From: Chrysomallon squamiferum
Lineage: Eukaryota; Mollusca; Gastropoda; Neomphalida; Peltospiridae
Assembly: GCA_012295275.1 (NCBI GenBank)
Contig: CM022677.1
Span: forward strand, 6,050,494 to 6,114,493
Reading direction: 5' to 3'
Length of the DNA: 64,000 nt
Position 1 is the stretch's first letter. Every line of letters begins with the position of its first letter. The position numbers were made by a program, and so were the translations under genes. Under the pieces are notes generated by a model. The model saw only the letters and a list, made by a program, of their open reading frames with translations, made no database searches and had not been told where the DNA came from. Below are positions 36,411 through 48,299 of the stretch, piece by piece.

Positions 36411-37130
36411 CTCAGATTACAGTGATAAGAAATTAAAATTTCAGTAAAAAATGTATAAACACTGTTGAAAATATTGGGAGCGGTTCAGTGTATTCTGAAA
36501 ATACTGAAGGATCTTCGAGATTAACATTAATATTAATAAATTAATTAATTTATTTATTTATTTTGTTAACTGTTTTATGTCATAGAAAACAAAGCTTGTC
36601 CCTGTACACTACAGTTGAAATGTCCTTTGTTTTGCAGTAAAGAAAAAAAAATGTTCTTGTTCAAGTAAAGTGTAACTCAGTTTTCACCATCCTTTTATCA
36701 GAATCATTTTAATAATTTGTTATTCATAAAGTTTTGAGAAAAAATAACGTTACATGTTATTATGAGGAACGCTATTTAGCACACATATTAGAACTGAATG
36801 ACAATAGTTTATTTGCTTCAAGCAGACCTCTTTATACTAACACATTTAAACTCAGCGAAAGAACCATAATGTTTTACATTTATATGTAGCTCTCTAGATT
36901 ATTCCTAGTTGAATATTAAGTGTCTAATTATGAATTTAATTCTTAGAGGAGATAATAGAAAATCACTTCTGCAGATAACACGTGCCTTTCTGACTTTTCC
37001 TATTGTTAATGGAAAAGTATTTCAATTAATATTCTGAAAGGAAATATTTCTACTATAAAATAAGAATATAATTACCAAGATATTCAGTTTTGCATGTAAT
37101 AAAAATAAATATTTGTATCTGTCTTCAGAA
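36411..37130. other. Non-coding interval
   Basis: No exon recognised. Confidence 0.5.
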
Positions 37131-37189
37131 AAATGTTTCATCCTTTTAATATCGTTTATAATAAAATATTTATTTTTTTCTCTTGTCCC

Positions 37190-37860
37190 GTAAGCTTTTA
37201 AAAAAGTATCAATTTATTTGCATAAACTGTGCTCAGAAAAAAACGAAAATTGAAAACAAAAATTAGAAAAGAAATCAAAACAAATGTGTACATTTTTATT
37301 GTTGTAATACAAGAAAGTTTATACAAATAAGCTAAGATTGAGTAAAAAAAGAAATAAACAAAAATAAAATACCTGACATTTTCTTTAATTGTACTACTTT
37401 ACTTAATTTAATTCAGTCAGAACTATTTTCTCTGGAATATTAACATAATAATATGTTTGCTGTACTACAAAACATATTTCTATATTTAGAAAATATAGCT
37501 AGCTCATCCGGATTAAGGACTTCTTCTTTATTTTATTCATTTTAATTGATTTTATTTTGTTTTTGATATATTAAAAATCAAACATCCGAACACAAACAAC
37601 GTGTTGTCTCATTGTCTCAATTTATTCCTGAAAACTGCTGGTAGTAAATTAAAACGTAAATTCTGTCTAGCGTTCTCAAATTATCTTCAGAAAACTATGC
37701 TCCTAGAAACAAAATATGATATTTATGTCATTAATTCTCAAGTTATTAATATAAATTGCTGAGATTCCGTTAAGGTAGCAGCTAGGTTTTAAAGTTATAC
37801 TATTCTGTTCTTTACAAAATATTTTTAAAGTTTTATAGAAGACGTAGTGGTAGGCATGTT
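37190..37860 (+). repeat. Dispersed repeat, inverted partner of 16640..17840
   Basis: Contains the reverse complement of both flanks of the 16.6-17.8 kb copy with no intervening insert: 'atttagaaaatatagctagc' (37484..37503) and 'tatgatatttatgtcattaa' (37715..37734), joined near 37600. Confidence 0.8.
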
Positions 37861-37959
37861 TTTTATTTATTTATTTATTTTTTTCAAATTGTAATATTAA
37901 TACAGTAGCTATCTCCTAGTAGAATAAAATGTAACTGTAAGTGAAATTATCAGTATTTT

Positions 37960-38125
37960 TTATGATGCAAAATAGAGGTAAAACATAGTAAAACATCACG
38001 TTATTTTCACTCAGTATCAATTTATGATATAAACGTCGCAGGTTTTATGTATAAAACGTGAATTACGTCGCGTTTTACAAAACAGAAAACTTCGCTTATC
38101 TCTGTGAATTTTAATTTTAATGTCG
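37960..38125 (+). repeat. Dispersed repeat, inverted partner of 53270..53430
   Basis: The phrases 'atgatgcaaaatagaggtaa' (37962..37981) and 'aaaacgtgaattacgtcgcg' (38055..38074) recur reverse-complemented near 53.3-53.4 kb. No coding capacity. Confidence 0.75.
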
Positions 38126-38352
38126 TTAAATATATCCTTTTTCTGAGAACTTCATAATAATTATTGTAAACACTCGCGAAAACAAATGTGATTTCTTCAA
38201 GTGAGAATAATTCAGTAAATAAATAAATAAAAACATCTACATTGTTTATGTAAACATTAGTTTAACCAATCAGATGCTGAGATTCCGGGCACCTGCCATC
38301 GTATTCGAATGTTTTAAATCTTTGAATTAGATCAATAAAATTGATTCTTTCC

Positions 38353-38394
<42 letters not shown>

Positions 38395-38780
38395 CATAAT
38401 AATAATAATAATTTTAAAAATCGCTCATTACTAGTCCTGCAGAGCTGTTATTCAGGAAGAACATTTTGTGGAACAATATTCGAATCGGGGCCGACGACTC
38501 ATTTTTAAATTTTATTTAATTTTATTTATTTATTTATTTATTTATTTTTAATTTTAATTTTTTATTTGTTTTATTTATTTATTTATTTTTATTATTTTTA
38601 TTATTTTTTTTTGTATTTTGGTTTTTTGTCAGTTTTTAGCTCGGGAATTTTGTGACGTCAATTAAGCGCTGTGAAGACAGTGTTATTGGCGTCCCTACAC
38701 AAAGTAGCTGAAAGTTTCGTAAACAGACTTTCGTAAAGGGAGCTCGCATTCTTAAAAATCTTTTAAAACTGTGACATATG
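38126..38780. other. Non-coding with simple repeats
   Basis: (AAT)n at 38356..38411 and TTTA-rich low-complexity sequence at 38505..38620. Confidence 0.6.
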
Positions 38781-38789
38781 TTTCTTGCA

Positions 38790-41542
38790 CAGATCTGAAT
38801 TGTCAGGGTGTGTTCAAGGTGGTGCATGCACAACCACAGAAGCCTGTACTGGAGGTTTATGTAACAGAGGTGATTATTTTAATTTTTATAGCAGGAAGAC
38901 ATTTAGAATGATCAAGAATTACTTTCTGTGTCTGCTTTTACCAAAATTATAAATCTAGTCATATCAATAAAGTGCTTCTTAAATAGAAAAGCTTATTTTA
39001 TATAATTAGGTGAACTGAATATGTGTTAAATTTGGTGAAACTGCATTTTCGGTTTAAAGTCTGAAATGCAAAATTAAGTTTTTTAGCATTGATCTATGAC
39101 ATTGTTACTTTTACTAATAAATAAAAAAACAAAAAAACAAAAACAACAACAACACATTTTTATTATTGTAATTATTATAATTATTATTAGTTGTAGTATT
39201 CATAGTTGCCATAAAATGTCTCAGATGTTTTTACATGACTCAAGCAATTGTGAAAAACTGAAAAATATGAAAAATGACTTTTTGGTAAATATATCTCATC
39301 ATATCATATACACTATGTGTTACTGCAAACAAATTTGTTGACAATGTATAAAAAGTTGTTTTTCTTCAAAAACTAAATATTTTTATAAAACAATTATATA
39401 TCATAACTCTATTTAATAAAAATGGTTTGATAATTTAAACCATAATTTGTATTTCATAAATTTTGATAAATAATGTATAAAGATACAGAATTATATTGGT
39501 ACTTTAAGGTATTAATTCGTAACAACTTATACATTTAATATAAACTTTCTTTAAACTCCAAGCAGTGATACCATACAATCACGACATTATAAATAATTAC
39601 ATTTAACACTTTGCTTTTAAATTAGTCAGTGATTTTATGTATTTAAGTATTTACTTATTTGTTTGTTTATTTATTTATAGATTTTTTTTTTATTTTTTTT
39701 TAGTGGATGGGGTTGTATCAGATTGGGCAAGACAAAGTGTACAGACCTGTCAGTCAAACTGTCTCAGAACTGTGACATTAGTAAGAACTTGTACACGCCC
39801 AACACCAGCTACTGGTGGAAGTCAGTGTAGTGGAGCTAGACAAACTACAACCACTGAAAGTTGTACCAGTGCACTGAGTGATAGAGGTAAGCTTCTGAAA
39901 ATTGTGGTGTGTGTGTAGGTGTACACAGTTGCATACATACACATATAAGCACATAAATGTATTTCTTTTATTTCTTTTTTATTTGTTTATCATCCATTCT
40001 GCAAGCATTATTACAGATTTTAAAAATTAACTTTGTAATATGATTTTAAATAATTACATATATTTATCTTGTCAAACACTTTATGTTTGTTAAACAATTT
40101 AAACAAATACTTTCAGGTATGAATACTTTTGATCAACAACCTGTCTTGAAATTGCATGGCACCAACTCATGTATTGACAGCAGCAGACTTGTCTGTACTG
40201 GCAGAACAACTGAAATACTCACAAAGCTTTGAGAAGGTAAGTTAATCTGTTATTCAGTTTCTACATAAAAGAAAATCATTACTAGATTTCAAGCACAATT
40301 AAAGAGTATTTAATTCTCATCTTTAAATTATTTATTTATTTATTTATTTACTTTCACGCTTACAGTTGATGGTTTTTGGTCTGCATGGTCACTTCAGAGA
40401 CTGCGTAGTTGTAGTGAAACATGGTAGAGGCACTAGAATAAGAGTTGAGATAAGAACATGACAAAGAATGGAGGCAAAGACTGAGGAACAGATGACACAG
40501 GAATCTTCAAGAAACATGTGAAACAAATGTCTTATGTCCAGCTAACTAGCAATAATTAAATCAAATATATTCATATGTAATTTTCTTTTAAACAAATTAT
40601 GTACAGACAGGAGGGCATGTTATTTCCTGTGGATCTGCTACACAGACTGGTATAAGGTTATTTAACAATCTAGCTGATTATCCTGATATATGTATAACAT
40701 TATAGTATGTTTTCTTTTTTTTTGTGGGTGTGTTTTCTGTGGAAAGAGGTATATTAGAAAAATAGTTTTAGTTGCTTGTTTAAAAGGGTGTCACTTTATA
40801 TTTTAGAAACAGGGTTTCTTTTTCATTATCTGTGTAGTTAGTTGCATTTTAAGATATGAAAAACTAGTAAAAAAAACATGCTGTGTCTGTTCTTAAATAA
40901 AATATTTTTTCTTCATTTTAGATTTGGTCTGTTTTAGCAGTGTCATTAGTGACCAGCTTGAAGTAAGTGTTTACTAAATCAACAGAGATAATGCTATACT
41001 TTAACAGACCAGTTGATTTAATATTTTGTTAAGATGCTGTAAAGCTTCTTTTTACAATGTAAATATACTGTCCTAGTTATCAATATTGTATTTAATTCCT
41101 ATACACATCTTTCCTTTCCTAACAAACTTTTGTTGCTACTTAACTTTCATCCTGAAGAACATCTCATCAGACTGATGAGCAAGTGGATCCAAAAGGTGTT
41201 GATCCTTTTGTTGAAAAGAACTTTTACAAAAACATCATCAAAACATGGATTCTAGACCTTAACAATGTGAAAGGGTAATAACTTAATGAATCAAAAACCA
41301 CACAAAAACACACACATTACACTCTTATCTTATATTATAATAATTAATAATAATTAAACAATAAACAGATACTTTGTATTTATTTCAATATTTCATTTAC
41401 AGAATGTACAACTATTTCAATAATGTAAAATACTACTTGCACTTTATTTTATGTTTATTTTATTAATGAATATTATATTTTGTTGTAGGATCCTAGACAA
41501 CAGATTCAAGCTGCCTTAGCCAGCACTTCAGTAGAAAATGTT
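38790..41542 (+). pseudogene. Decayed TSP1-repeat gene with GAIN-like exons
   Basis: Exon pieces in order: a TSP1 tail (38792..about 38871; GCVQGGACTTTEACTGGLCN); an intact TSP1 exon (39704..39886, separate entry); an exon 40117..40236 whose end reads MAPTHVLTAADLSVLAEQ + LKYSQSFEK; a broken TSP1 exon (from 40366; VDGFWSAWSLQRLRSCSETW, then a lost base, a TGA, and a shifted LQETCETNVLCP); and exons 40922..40962, 41158..41274 and 41489..41542. The first two of these last three join in frame from FEK through IWSVLAVSLVTSLK to VDPFVEKNFYKNIIKTWILD. The last reads DPRQQIQAALASTSVENV but is out of phase. TSP1 modules followed by this helical region resemble adhesion-GPCR (BAI-like) extracellular architecture, the second part matching GAIN subdomain A only loosely. 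Stops and shifts indicate a pseudogene. Confidence 0.5.
39704..39886 (+). CDS. Intact thrombospondin type-1 (TSP1) exon
   Basis: A 183-nt exon between a T-rich acceptor (TTTAG, 39703) and donor GTAAGC (39887), phase 1 at both ends as in shuffled TSP1 modules. Translation starts VDGVVSDWARQSVQTCQSNC, then RTCTRPTPATGGSQC and TESCTSALSDRG. The W-x(n)-C-x3-C, R-T-C-T-R-P-P, GG-x-C-x-G and ESC landmarks are TSP1. Five cysteines are present where six are usual, and only one Trp of the W-W-W ladder remains. Neighbouring TSP1 exons are broken, so this may be a surviving part of a dead gene. Confidence 0.7.
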
Positions 41543-43287
41543 GTAAGACCCATTTTTTAGAATTTTGTTATCCTGCTCATTTTATTTGAAGAATTAGAAA
41601 TATATATATTTTTATTATTATTGTATTTATGTGTATGTATTTATTTTATTATTATAATTTTAATTTAAATTTTGATTTACTAATTAATTAATTTATTTAT
41701 TTATAGTATTAATATTTTCAATCTCTTAACTGCATCTTCATCTTTCTAGTTATTTTACTACATTCTACTAATTCAAATTCTTTTATTTAATTCTTTATTA
41801 TTATTATTATTATTATTATTGTTATTATTATTTTTTACAAGCTACTTATAATTCTTTTTATTATTATATTTCTTCTTCATGTTTCTTGTTATACATATAT
41901 AATATATATTTATTTTCCTCTTTGGTTATTTCCACAGAACTGACATGGGTTTCACATCATTGAAAATGAAACAGCAGTCAGCACTAACTACACCAGTACC
42001 ACCATTAGACCCGAGATAAACTGACATCACCACACCAAACACTAAAAACTCAAACCCCTGTGCCAACAAACATCCAGACACACTAGAAAAGAAACCAGAA
42101 ACACCACCACCCATTGCCAGAGGTTTTTCAGTAAAAATAATGTCTAAGAAAGAAAATGAACAAACTGCTGAAACACCTCTGACAAAAGAAAATAAATTAG
42201 TTTCAAAACTTTCTTCCAGTAAGGGTGACAGCATGGAAGATACGCATCCACACACACAGAAACAGTTTGATCATGTCTAATCTTCTTGTGAAACTGGAGT
42301 TTTTGTTGAAAGCAGCCAGACCAAGACTTAAACTGACACAAGCTTTACCACCTAGTCACATCCACTTAGTCAGATTTTAAAACCTTTAAAAAATATTCAG
42401 GTAAATATGTCTGTAAATATGTCTTAATCTATCTGTCTGGTTCTCTTTCTGTCTGCCTCCCTATTTATTTATGTTACTTCTATCTCTCTCTGCTTTTTTG
42501 TTTGTATTACTTTCCTTAAAAATGTTCAGATAAATATGTTTGTCTTTCTGAGAATCTGTCTATATACCTATGTCTGTACTTACTACACACTTATCTGTTT
42601 GTCCTTCTGTATGTCAGTCTGTGTCTATATATCATTTCTTATTTGTTCCTAATTAGCAAGTTTCTTTCCTTTTTCTTTCTTTTCATTATGATTTTTAACA
42701 ATTATTGTCAAAGTTGTAATATTTTTTGAACAAACAAAGAAAATATTTTATATAATGTTTCTGTAAATTCTCTTTTGATAATTCTGAATATAAATAGCTT
42801 AAGAATCAGTTATTTAAATAATTCTAAATTTATTTATAGTTTTAATTTATAAAAATGCTCTTAAAACAAGTTTTAGTAGACAGTTGATCATTTTCATTTT
42901 ATTTATTTGTATTTATCTGTCATTTATTTATATATTTATTTATTTTCTTATTATTATTAATTTATTTAAAATATAATCATACTGAATTACATAATATTGG
43001 ATATATAATATTTTTTTTATTATTATTATTTTATTAAATATTACAACCTACTGAATAATTTAGTATTGTATATTTTCATTAATTATTAACACCTTTATTT
43101 TTGTTTATTATCTTATTTTTAACCAGGTTTTAAATTTATCAGGAAACAGTTTTGGAACCCAGGCTTTCCGAGCTGTGTATTTGGCAATGTGTTCTAACAC
43201 AACAGTGATCTTCCTTAGCCTCACCACCAACAAAACTGACACTGAGAGTGCTGTGAGTAATCTTAATTATAACTGTTACAAAGTCTT

Positions 43288-43321
43288 TTATAATAATAAT
43301 AATAGTAATTGTAATAACAAC

Positions 43322-43355
<34 letters not shown>

Positions 43356-43435
43356 GTAATAATAATAGAATAACAATAATAATAATAACAATAATAATAA
43401 TAATAGTGGTAATAATAATAATAATAATAATAATA
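43288..43435. repeat. (AAT)n degenerate microsatellite
   Basis: AAT/AAC/AGT triplets over about 145 bp. Confidence 0.95.
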
Positions 43436-43790
43436 CCCAATAACAAGAAATTATTTTTATATTTATATATGTATAACTGAGAAAAACAAATTCTTATTTT
43501 CTCTTCTTCTTCATCTCCTTCTTCTTATTATTATTGTTGTTGTCAATATTATTATTATTGTTATTGTTAGTGTTATTATATGTAATTCTCCAGTAGTAAT
43601 ATTGCTACTTCTGCTCCTACCACTGTTATTCTATTATTGAAAAAAATACTAACAGTGACTTTCAACACACTAAAGCTATTACCAGTATTATATATCTATT
43701 TATGTTACTGCTATTTCTATGTTGTTAATTATATTATATTATATATGTTAATTATATTATTTTTACTACCATTATTACATCTACTACTTG

Positions 43791-43792
<2 letters not shown>

Positions 43793-43848
<56 letters not shown>

Positions 43849-43856
43849 GCTACTAC
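43793..43856. repeat. (CTA)n microsatellite
   Basis: About 20 CTA units. Confidence 0.96.
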
Positions 43857-43919
43857 TGTGGTGGCTCCACTTATTTACTACCTCTTCATGTTGTATTTAC
43901 TACTACTACACAACCTAAG

Positions 43920-44275
43920 CTAATTCTACTACAGTTACAACTAGTACTAATACTACAACTATTACCACTATTACTACTGTTAGTACTATTAATACTAAAA
44001 CTATTACTACTTCTAGTATTGTTACCACTAATAGCACAACTACGAATTCTGCTGCTGCTGTTACTACTACTACTACTACAACTACTACTACTACTACAGC
44101 TGCTACTACTGCTACCACTGCTTTTGTTACTAATGTTACTAATACTAATACCACTAATGTTACTAATACTAAACCTACTACAACTACTGCTCTGTCAACT
44201 ACTACAACCAACAGTACCACTGTTACTACTAGTTCTATTGCTAGTGTTACTACAACTACAAATGATGCAAAAGTT
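43920..44275. repeat. Degenerate (ACT)n triplet region, open as Thr-rich frame
   Basis: About 350 bp of ACT/ATT/GTT/ACA triplets keep one phase. On the plus strand one frame is stop-free and encodes Thr/Asn/Val/Ser (TTVTTSTNTTTITTITTV...) up to a TAA near 44290. The opposite strand reads Val/Leu-rich. It sits inside an apparent intron and is best treated as a decayed microsatellite. Confidence 0.8.
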
Positions 44276-44315
44276 ACTGTTGATGGTTAATTTAGATTTG
44301 TATATTATTATAAGA

Positions 44316-44319
<4 letters not shown>

Positions 44320-44391
<72 letters not shown>
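44320..44391. repeat. (TC)n-(TA)n compound microsatellite
   Basis: TC run of about 21 units followed by a TA run. Confidence 0.96.
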
Positions 44392-44397
<6 letters not shown>

Positions 44398-44590
44398 AAT
44401 CGTACACACATAGACATGTATTTCATTTTAAACTATTTAGATTTGACAAATTTCTCATTATTATATTTTTTCTTCTTTTTGTTTTTCCTTTTTCCTGTGA
44501 TAGTTAAAGTACAGTTGCCAAGTTTCCAGAATCCAAACCAGACACAAGTTCTATGCAGGAATTAAGTCTGAACTCCAGCTGTTTATTAGG

Positions 44591-45100
44591 TATGTGTTAG
44601 GTATATATTATATATAAAAACTGCTTGTTTACTTTTTGTCTTTGTTCTCATGCTCTTGAAAATTCTCTCTCTCTCTCTCTTTTTACTCCTTCACGTACTT
44701 TTTTCTGTATATTTTTCTTTTCTTTCTTCTTTATCCATAATTATCAACATCCTTCTACTTAACATTCTCTCTTTCTTCTCTGTATTTTGTTTCTCATTCA
44801 TTCTTTGTCATTCTATTTGTGTCTGTGTTTGGCATCTCAGTGTATTTGTCATTTGTTGTTGGTATTTAGGGTTAGTTGGTGTGTTTCTGAGTTTCTGTGT
44901 TTCTTTCTGTCTGTCTATGTATGTCTCTGTAAATGTACTTGCTAGCTTTTTCTGTGAGTGTTTCAGTATGTGTTGTGGTATGAATGTTGCTTTTTTTCTT
45001 CTTTTTTTTCATTTTTATCAAGATGAATCAAATCAAAGTTCTGTTGCAAGTCTGGCATATTGGCCGTAGAGAAATTTACAAGAAATCCTTTATAGTGTGT
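44591..45100. other. Non-coding, pyrimidine-rich
   Basis: TTCT/TCTG-rich sequence; the Phe/Leu/Ser/Cys-rich open frame 44650..45069 lacks motifs and follows composition. Confidence 0.5.
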
Positions 45101-45103
45101 GTG

Positions 45104-45231
45104 TATCAGCAGTAGTGATAATTGCTACTCAGCTAATGTGTGATTGTGTTGTGAGTGAGTGAGTGAGTGAGTGAGTGTGTGTGTATCAGCAGTAGTGATA
45201 ATTGCTACTCAGATAATAGTGTGTATGTGTG
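45104..45231 (+). repeat. Minisatellite cluster 1 (about 2 units)
   Basis: Two units of a GT stretch + 'atcagcagtagtgataattg' + 'ctactcag' (around 45107 and 45185), separated by a (GAGT)n tract. Same family as 45940..46312. Confidence 0.85.
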
Positions 45232-45599
45232 TGTGGTGTCGTCCCATTTTGTCAAAATTAATTGAACTAACAACCTGACCCTACCTCACTGCTGAATGGG
45301 TTAATCCAGTGTGGTAAATGTATTGTTTGTTTTGTGTCTTGTGTGATCTTTTATTTCTTAAAAATTTGTTAATCCTCCTTTGTTTCACAAATTGTTTTGT
45401 TTAACCTATTAATCCAATCTTCTCTGTCAGTTACAAACAATCTTGTGCTATATTTGTTAGAAAACTGGTTAATCTTTCTTTGTTTTACATTGTTTTGTTT
45501 AGCCTATTGATCAACTCTTCCCTGGCTTGTTTAACATTTTCAATTGCATCCCGTGTCTTTGTTTTTTTTTTTAATCACCCACCTGATAACCAGACTGCC

Positions 45600-45890
45600 A
45601 TTCGTTTCATGAGCACATCCGCAAGCGGGTGAGAGACAATATCACAAACAGATCTACAAGGATGAAATTGCCCACCAAGATGACAACGACGTTCACACAT
45701 TGCCTACCTTCCACAGTGTGAAGAGCTCCTTGTACCATCATCATAAAACCACCATCCCCGTCCTCCCAGCCTCCAGAGAAGAGCTGCACCTACAAGCACC
45801 CTGGACACAAACACAAGATGCTTCCTCTTGCTCTCGGATGGAGATGCTGACAAAATGGTGCAGTTCATTGTCCATTGTCTTATTTGAGAC
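45600..45890 (+). mobile_element. MULE (Mutator-like) transposase relic
   Basis: With frame changes, the segment reads EHIRKRVRDNITN, then (shifted) KQIYKDEIAHQDDNDVHTLP, FHSVKSSLYHHHKTTIPVLP + ASREELHLQAPWTQT, then (shifted) RCFLLLSDGDADKMVQFIV. This follows the conserved stretch just N-terminal to the MULE DDE domain in animal FLYWCH/MULE elements: a basic helix, a block ending in SSLYRARRKxxPPLP, then REE--L-G-WTQT-DG--FLL-DD--- and I-IF-T. The catalytic part is missing and at least two frameshifts are present, so it is inactive. Family placement rests on remembered motif order. Confidence 0.6.
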
Positions 45891-45939
45891 TGTGAATGTG
45901 ATTAGTGATTTATTTATGACTTCCACAAGAACCGTGTGT

Positions 45940-46312
45940 GTGTGTGTGTATGTGTGAGTGAGTGTGTGTGTATCAGCAACAGTTATAATTGTCACTACTT
46001 AGATAGAAGTGTGTGGTGTGAGTATCACCAATAGTGACAATTGTCACTACTCAGTAGTGTGTGTGTGTGTGTGTGTGTATCAGCAATAGTGATAATTGTC
46101 ACTACTCAGAAGTGTGTGTGTGTGTATCAGCAATAGTTATAATTGCCACTACTCAGAAGTGTGTGTGTGTGTATCACCAATAGTGATAATTGTCACTACT
46201 CAGATAGTAGTGTATGTGTGTGTATCAGCAACAGTTATAATTGTCACTACTCAGAAGTGTGTGTGTGTGTGTATCAGCAATAGTTATAATTGTCACTACT
46301 CAGATAGTAAGA
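45940..46312 (+). repeat. Minisatellite cluster 2 (about 7 units, ~45-55 bp)
   Basis: Units of (GT)n + ATCAGCAATAG + TGATAATTGTCACTACTCAGA(TAG) begin near 45967, 46015, 46060, 46112, 46160, 46212 and 46258. The core 'agtgataattgtcact' is an imperfect palindrome. Variation is mainly G/T in TGATAATT versus TTATAATT and the length of the GT run. Confidence 0.9.
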
Positions 46313-46773
46313 AATATTTGGTTATCAGTTTATATGTTTAAATGTTTTGTACAAAATACTCAAGATTGAATCTGTTCGTAGTATTTGTTTGTACCACCAA
46401 GGGACACAACTCTGAGTTAAAGAGCTTGAATATGGTGGAAACTCTTTAGCTTCCTGATTAAACTGATAGCACTTGGAGGATATCCTGGTAAACAGTTATA
46501 GTTATTTTTTAGTTTAACATTTATCAGGTTCTTATGTTTTGAAATTTGTCATCTCATTTATAATATTTATTTATCTTCCTCTAGGAATGCTGGGTAATAT
46601 GATGCAGTGACCAGCCATTCTCACAGATAAAGGAAACAGTCAACTTCTGACTGCAGCCATGTTGAAAGGTCATGTTGAGTGATTATATAGTATGTAGTAG
46701 TGCAGTAATAACAGTTCACATATCTATCTGTATGTGTTGTATTCTGTGTATGAAATTATTATTTTCAATTATA

Positions 46774-46832
<59 letters not shown>

Positions 46833-48299
46833 GAGCAAGAGAGCTTAATAAATATAAAATGATTAATATGAAATAGCATTTCTCATTACTTAACATATAC
46901 ATCTCAACTTTTGCATCCAATTTTTTTTTTTCAATTTTACATTCATTTCTAAATCTACATTTTTCTTTTGTCTAAATTGTTTGGTTTTTTTTGTTATTTT
47001 TTTTATTTTTATTAAATATCTATCTTAATGAGATTAATTCTATTGTTTATTCTTGGTTGTTGTTTCTTTTATAACTGATTGATTCAAAGACTCGTAATAT
47101 TTTTATTTCTCTCTCACTATCTCTGATTCTCTCTTTCACTGTCTTTCTTTCTTTCATGGTACTTCCCCTGTTCATAAAGTGTATTTGCATAATTATAGGT
47201 TTAAAGAAAGTAGTTTGTTTTTGCCTTGATGCCTATTGAAAGGCTCACATATAACAAAAATAAATAAATAAATAATAAAATAATGGTAACAGATAAAAAA
47301 ATTCAAAAATAATAAAAAAATGTTTTTCTTTCGTTTGTAATTATGTGTATTGTTATCATAAAATTATGTCAGTTCTTTTTGTGAAATGGACAGGGATGAA
47401 AGCTTATCTTTAAAGAACTGTTAGATTTTGGATAACCATTGTTTTTACAAACTATACAAATGAATGAATGAATAAATGTCAATTCTACTTCATAGAAAAT
47501 GATTTTAAAAATACTCTATAGAAAATGTTCTGATACAAAGAATGATAATTTCAACCATACAACTTAACTGATGATTGTTGTCTCTATCCAGTGTTCTGAT
47601 ATAGAAAATAATACTTTCTACCATCCTGTTTGTATGATTTTTTTAATACTCTATTCAACATTTTCTGATAAAGAATAACATGATAAAATATGCTGTTAAT
47701 TGATACTGATATTTATGTGCTGATAAAATACACAGACCAAAGTTTATAAAGGAAATCATATTTTTATTAGATTTTTGTTTTCAATGATCTTTATCTTTGT
47801 TGTTTTCATTGAAGTGTTTTTAATAAGAAGTGTTTTTGGTAGTCTCAGATATCATTTATTTAAGGCCAGGATGTGATTTCTGAGCCTGTTAGTTTAAAGA
47901 TTAACCATAAAAGCACTGTTAAAAATGTGTGTATACATTTGTGTGTGTGTGTGGTGCAATATTTCACTCATATTTTATTTTGTTGAATGTTGTTGGGTTT
48001 TTTTGTATTTTTTCAGTTTCACTTGTTTTTTTCTATCTTTTTCTTTGATCATCTTCCTTATTCTTTTTCTCTCTCTCTCATTATATCTTTCTCCCTTTGT
48101 CTCTCTTTCTCATTCTTTTAAAATACCATAAAATTCTATGACTATCTGTTTGAGAAATTTTACTTGGTAACTGTTTATTTTTTATTTCAGGCAGTGTGTC
48201 AGAGAAAAAAATAAATAGTGTTGTCTATATTTATATTACAAATTAGTCATGTGACATATTGTTGACGTCAAGGAAAAAAATGTATGTGTGAAAATCATG
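46313..48299. other. Non-coding interval, possible LRR-gene remnants near 46.4-46.7 kb
   Basis: Short pieces near 46403..46470 (NSELKSLNM...) and 46586..46672 (acceptor CTCTAG; MLGNMMQ, GNSQLLTAAMLKG) may be further decayed exons of the LRR gene. A GT-GA tract lies at 46774..46835. The rest is AT-rich with nothing recognised. Confidence 0.3.

Larger units (their letters stand above)
41938..44590 (+). pseudogene. Decayed leucine-rich-repeat gene, possibly TONSL-like
   Basis: Exon 1 (41938..42400) opens after CCACAG. One frame runs through TDMGFTSLKMKQQS..., a TAA, then PPIARGFSVKIMSKKENEQT... to a second stop. Its end, in a shifted frame, reads HPLSQILKPLKNIQ before donor GTAAAT. Exon 2 (43127..43252, acceptor ACCAG, donor GTGAGT) continues in phase with VLNLSGNSFGTQAFRAVYLA + MCSNTTVIFLSLTTN, a clear ribonuclease-inhibitor-type LRR (LxLSGNxxGxxA...L..NTT...LSL). 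A further piece (44510..44590) reads MQELSLNSSCLLG. Preceding text KAARPRLKLTQALPPSH also fits an LRR. The layout (charged linker, then RI-type LRRs) recalls TONSL, but an NLR-type protein is equally possible. Internal stops and at least one frameshift point to a pseudogene. Confidence 0.45.

Noticed and set aside
44650-45069. 139-codon Phe/Leu/Ser-rich frame resembling a membrane protein
   Set aside because: Composition of a pyrimidine-rich tract; no conserved motif or start context.
45060-46320. CRISPR-like array appearance of regularly spaced repeats
   Set aside because: Eukaryotic minisatellite: the 'spacers' are GT runs of varying length and no cas genes exist.
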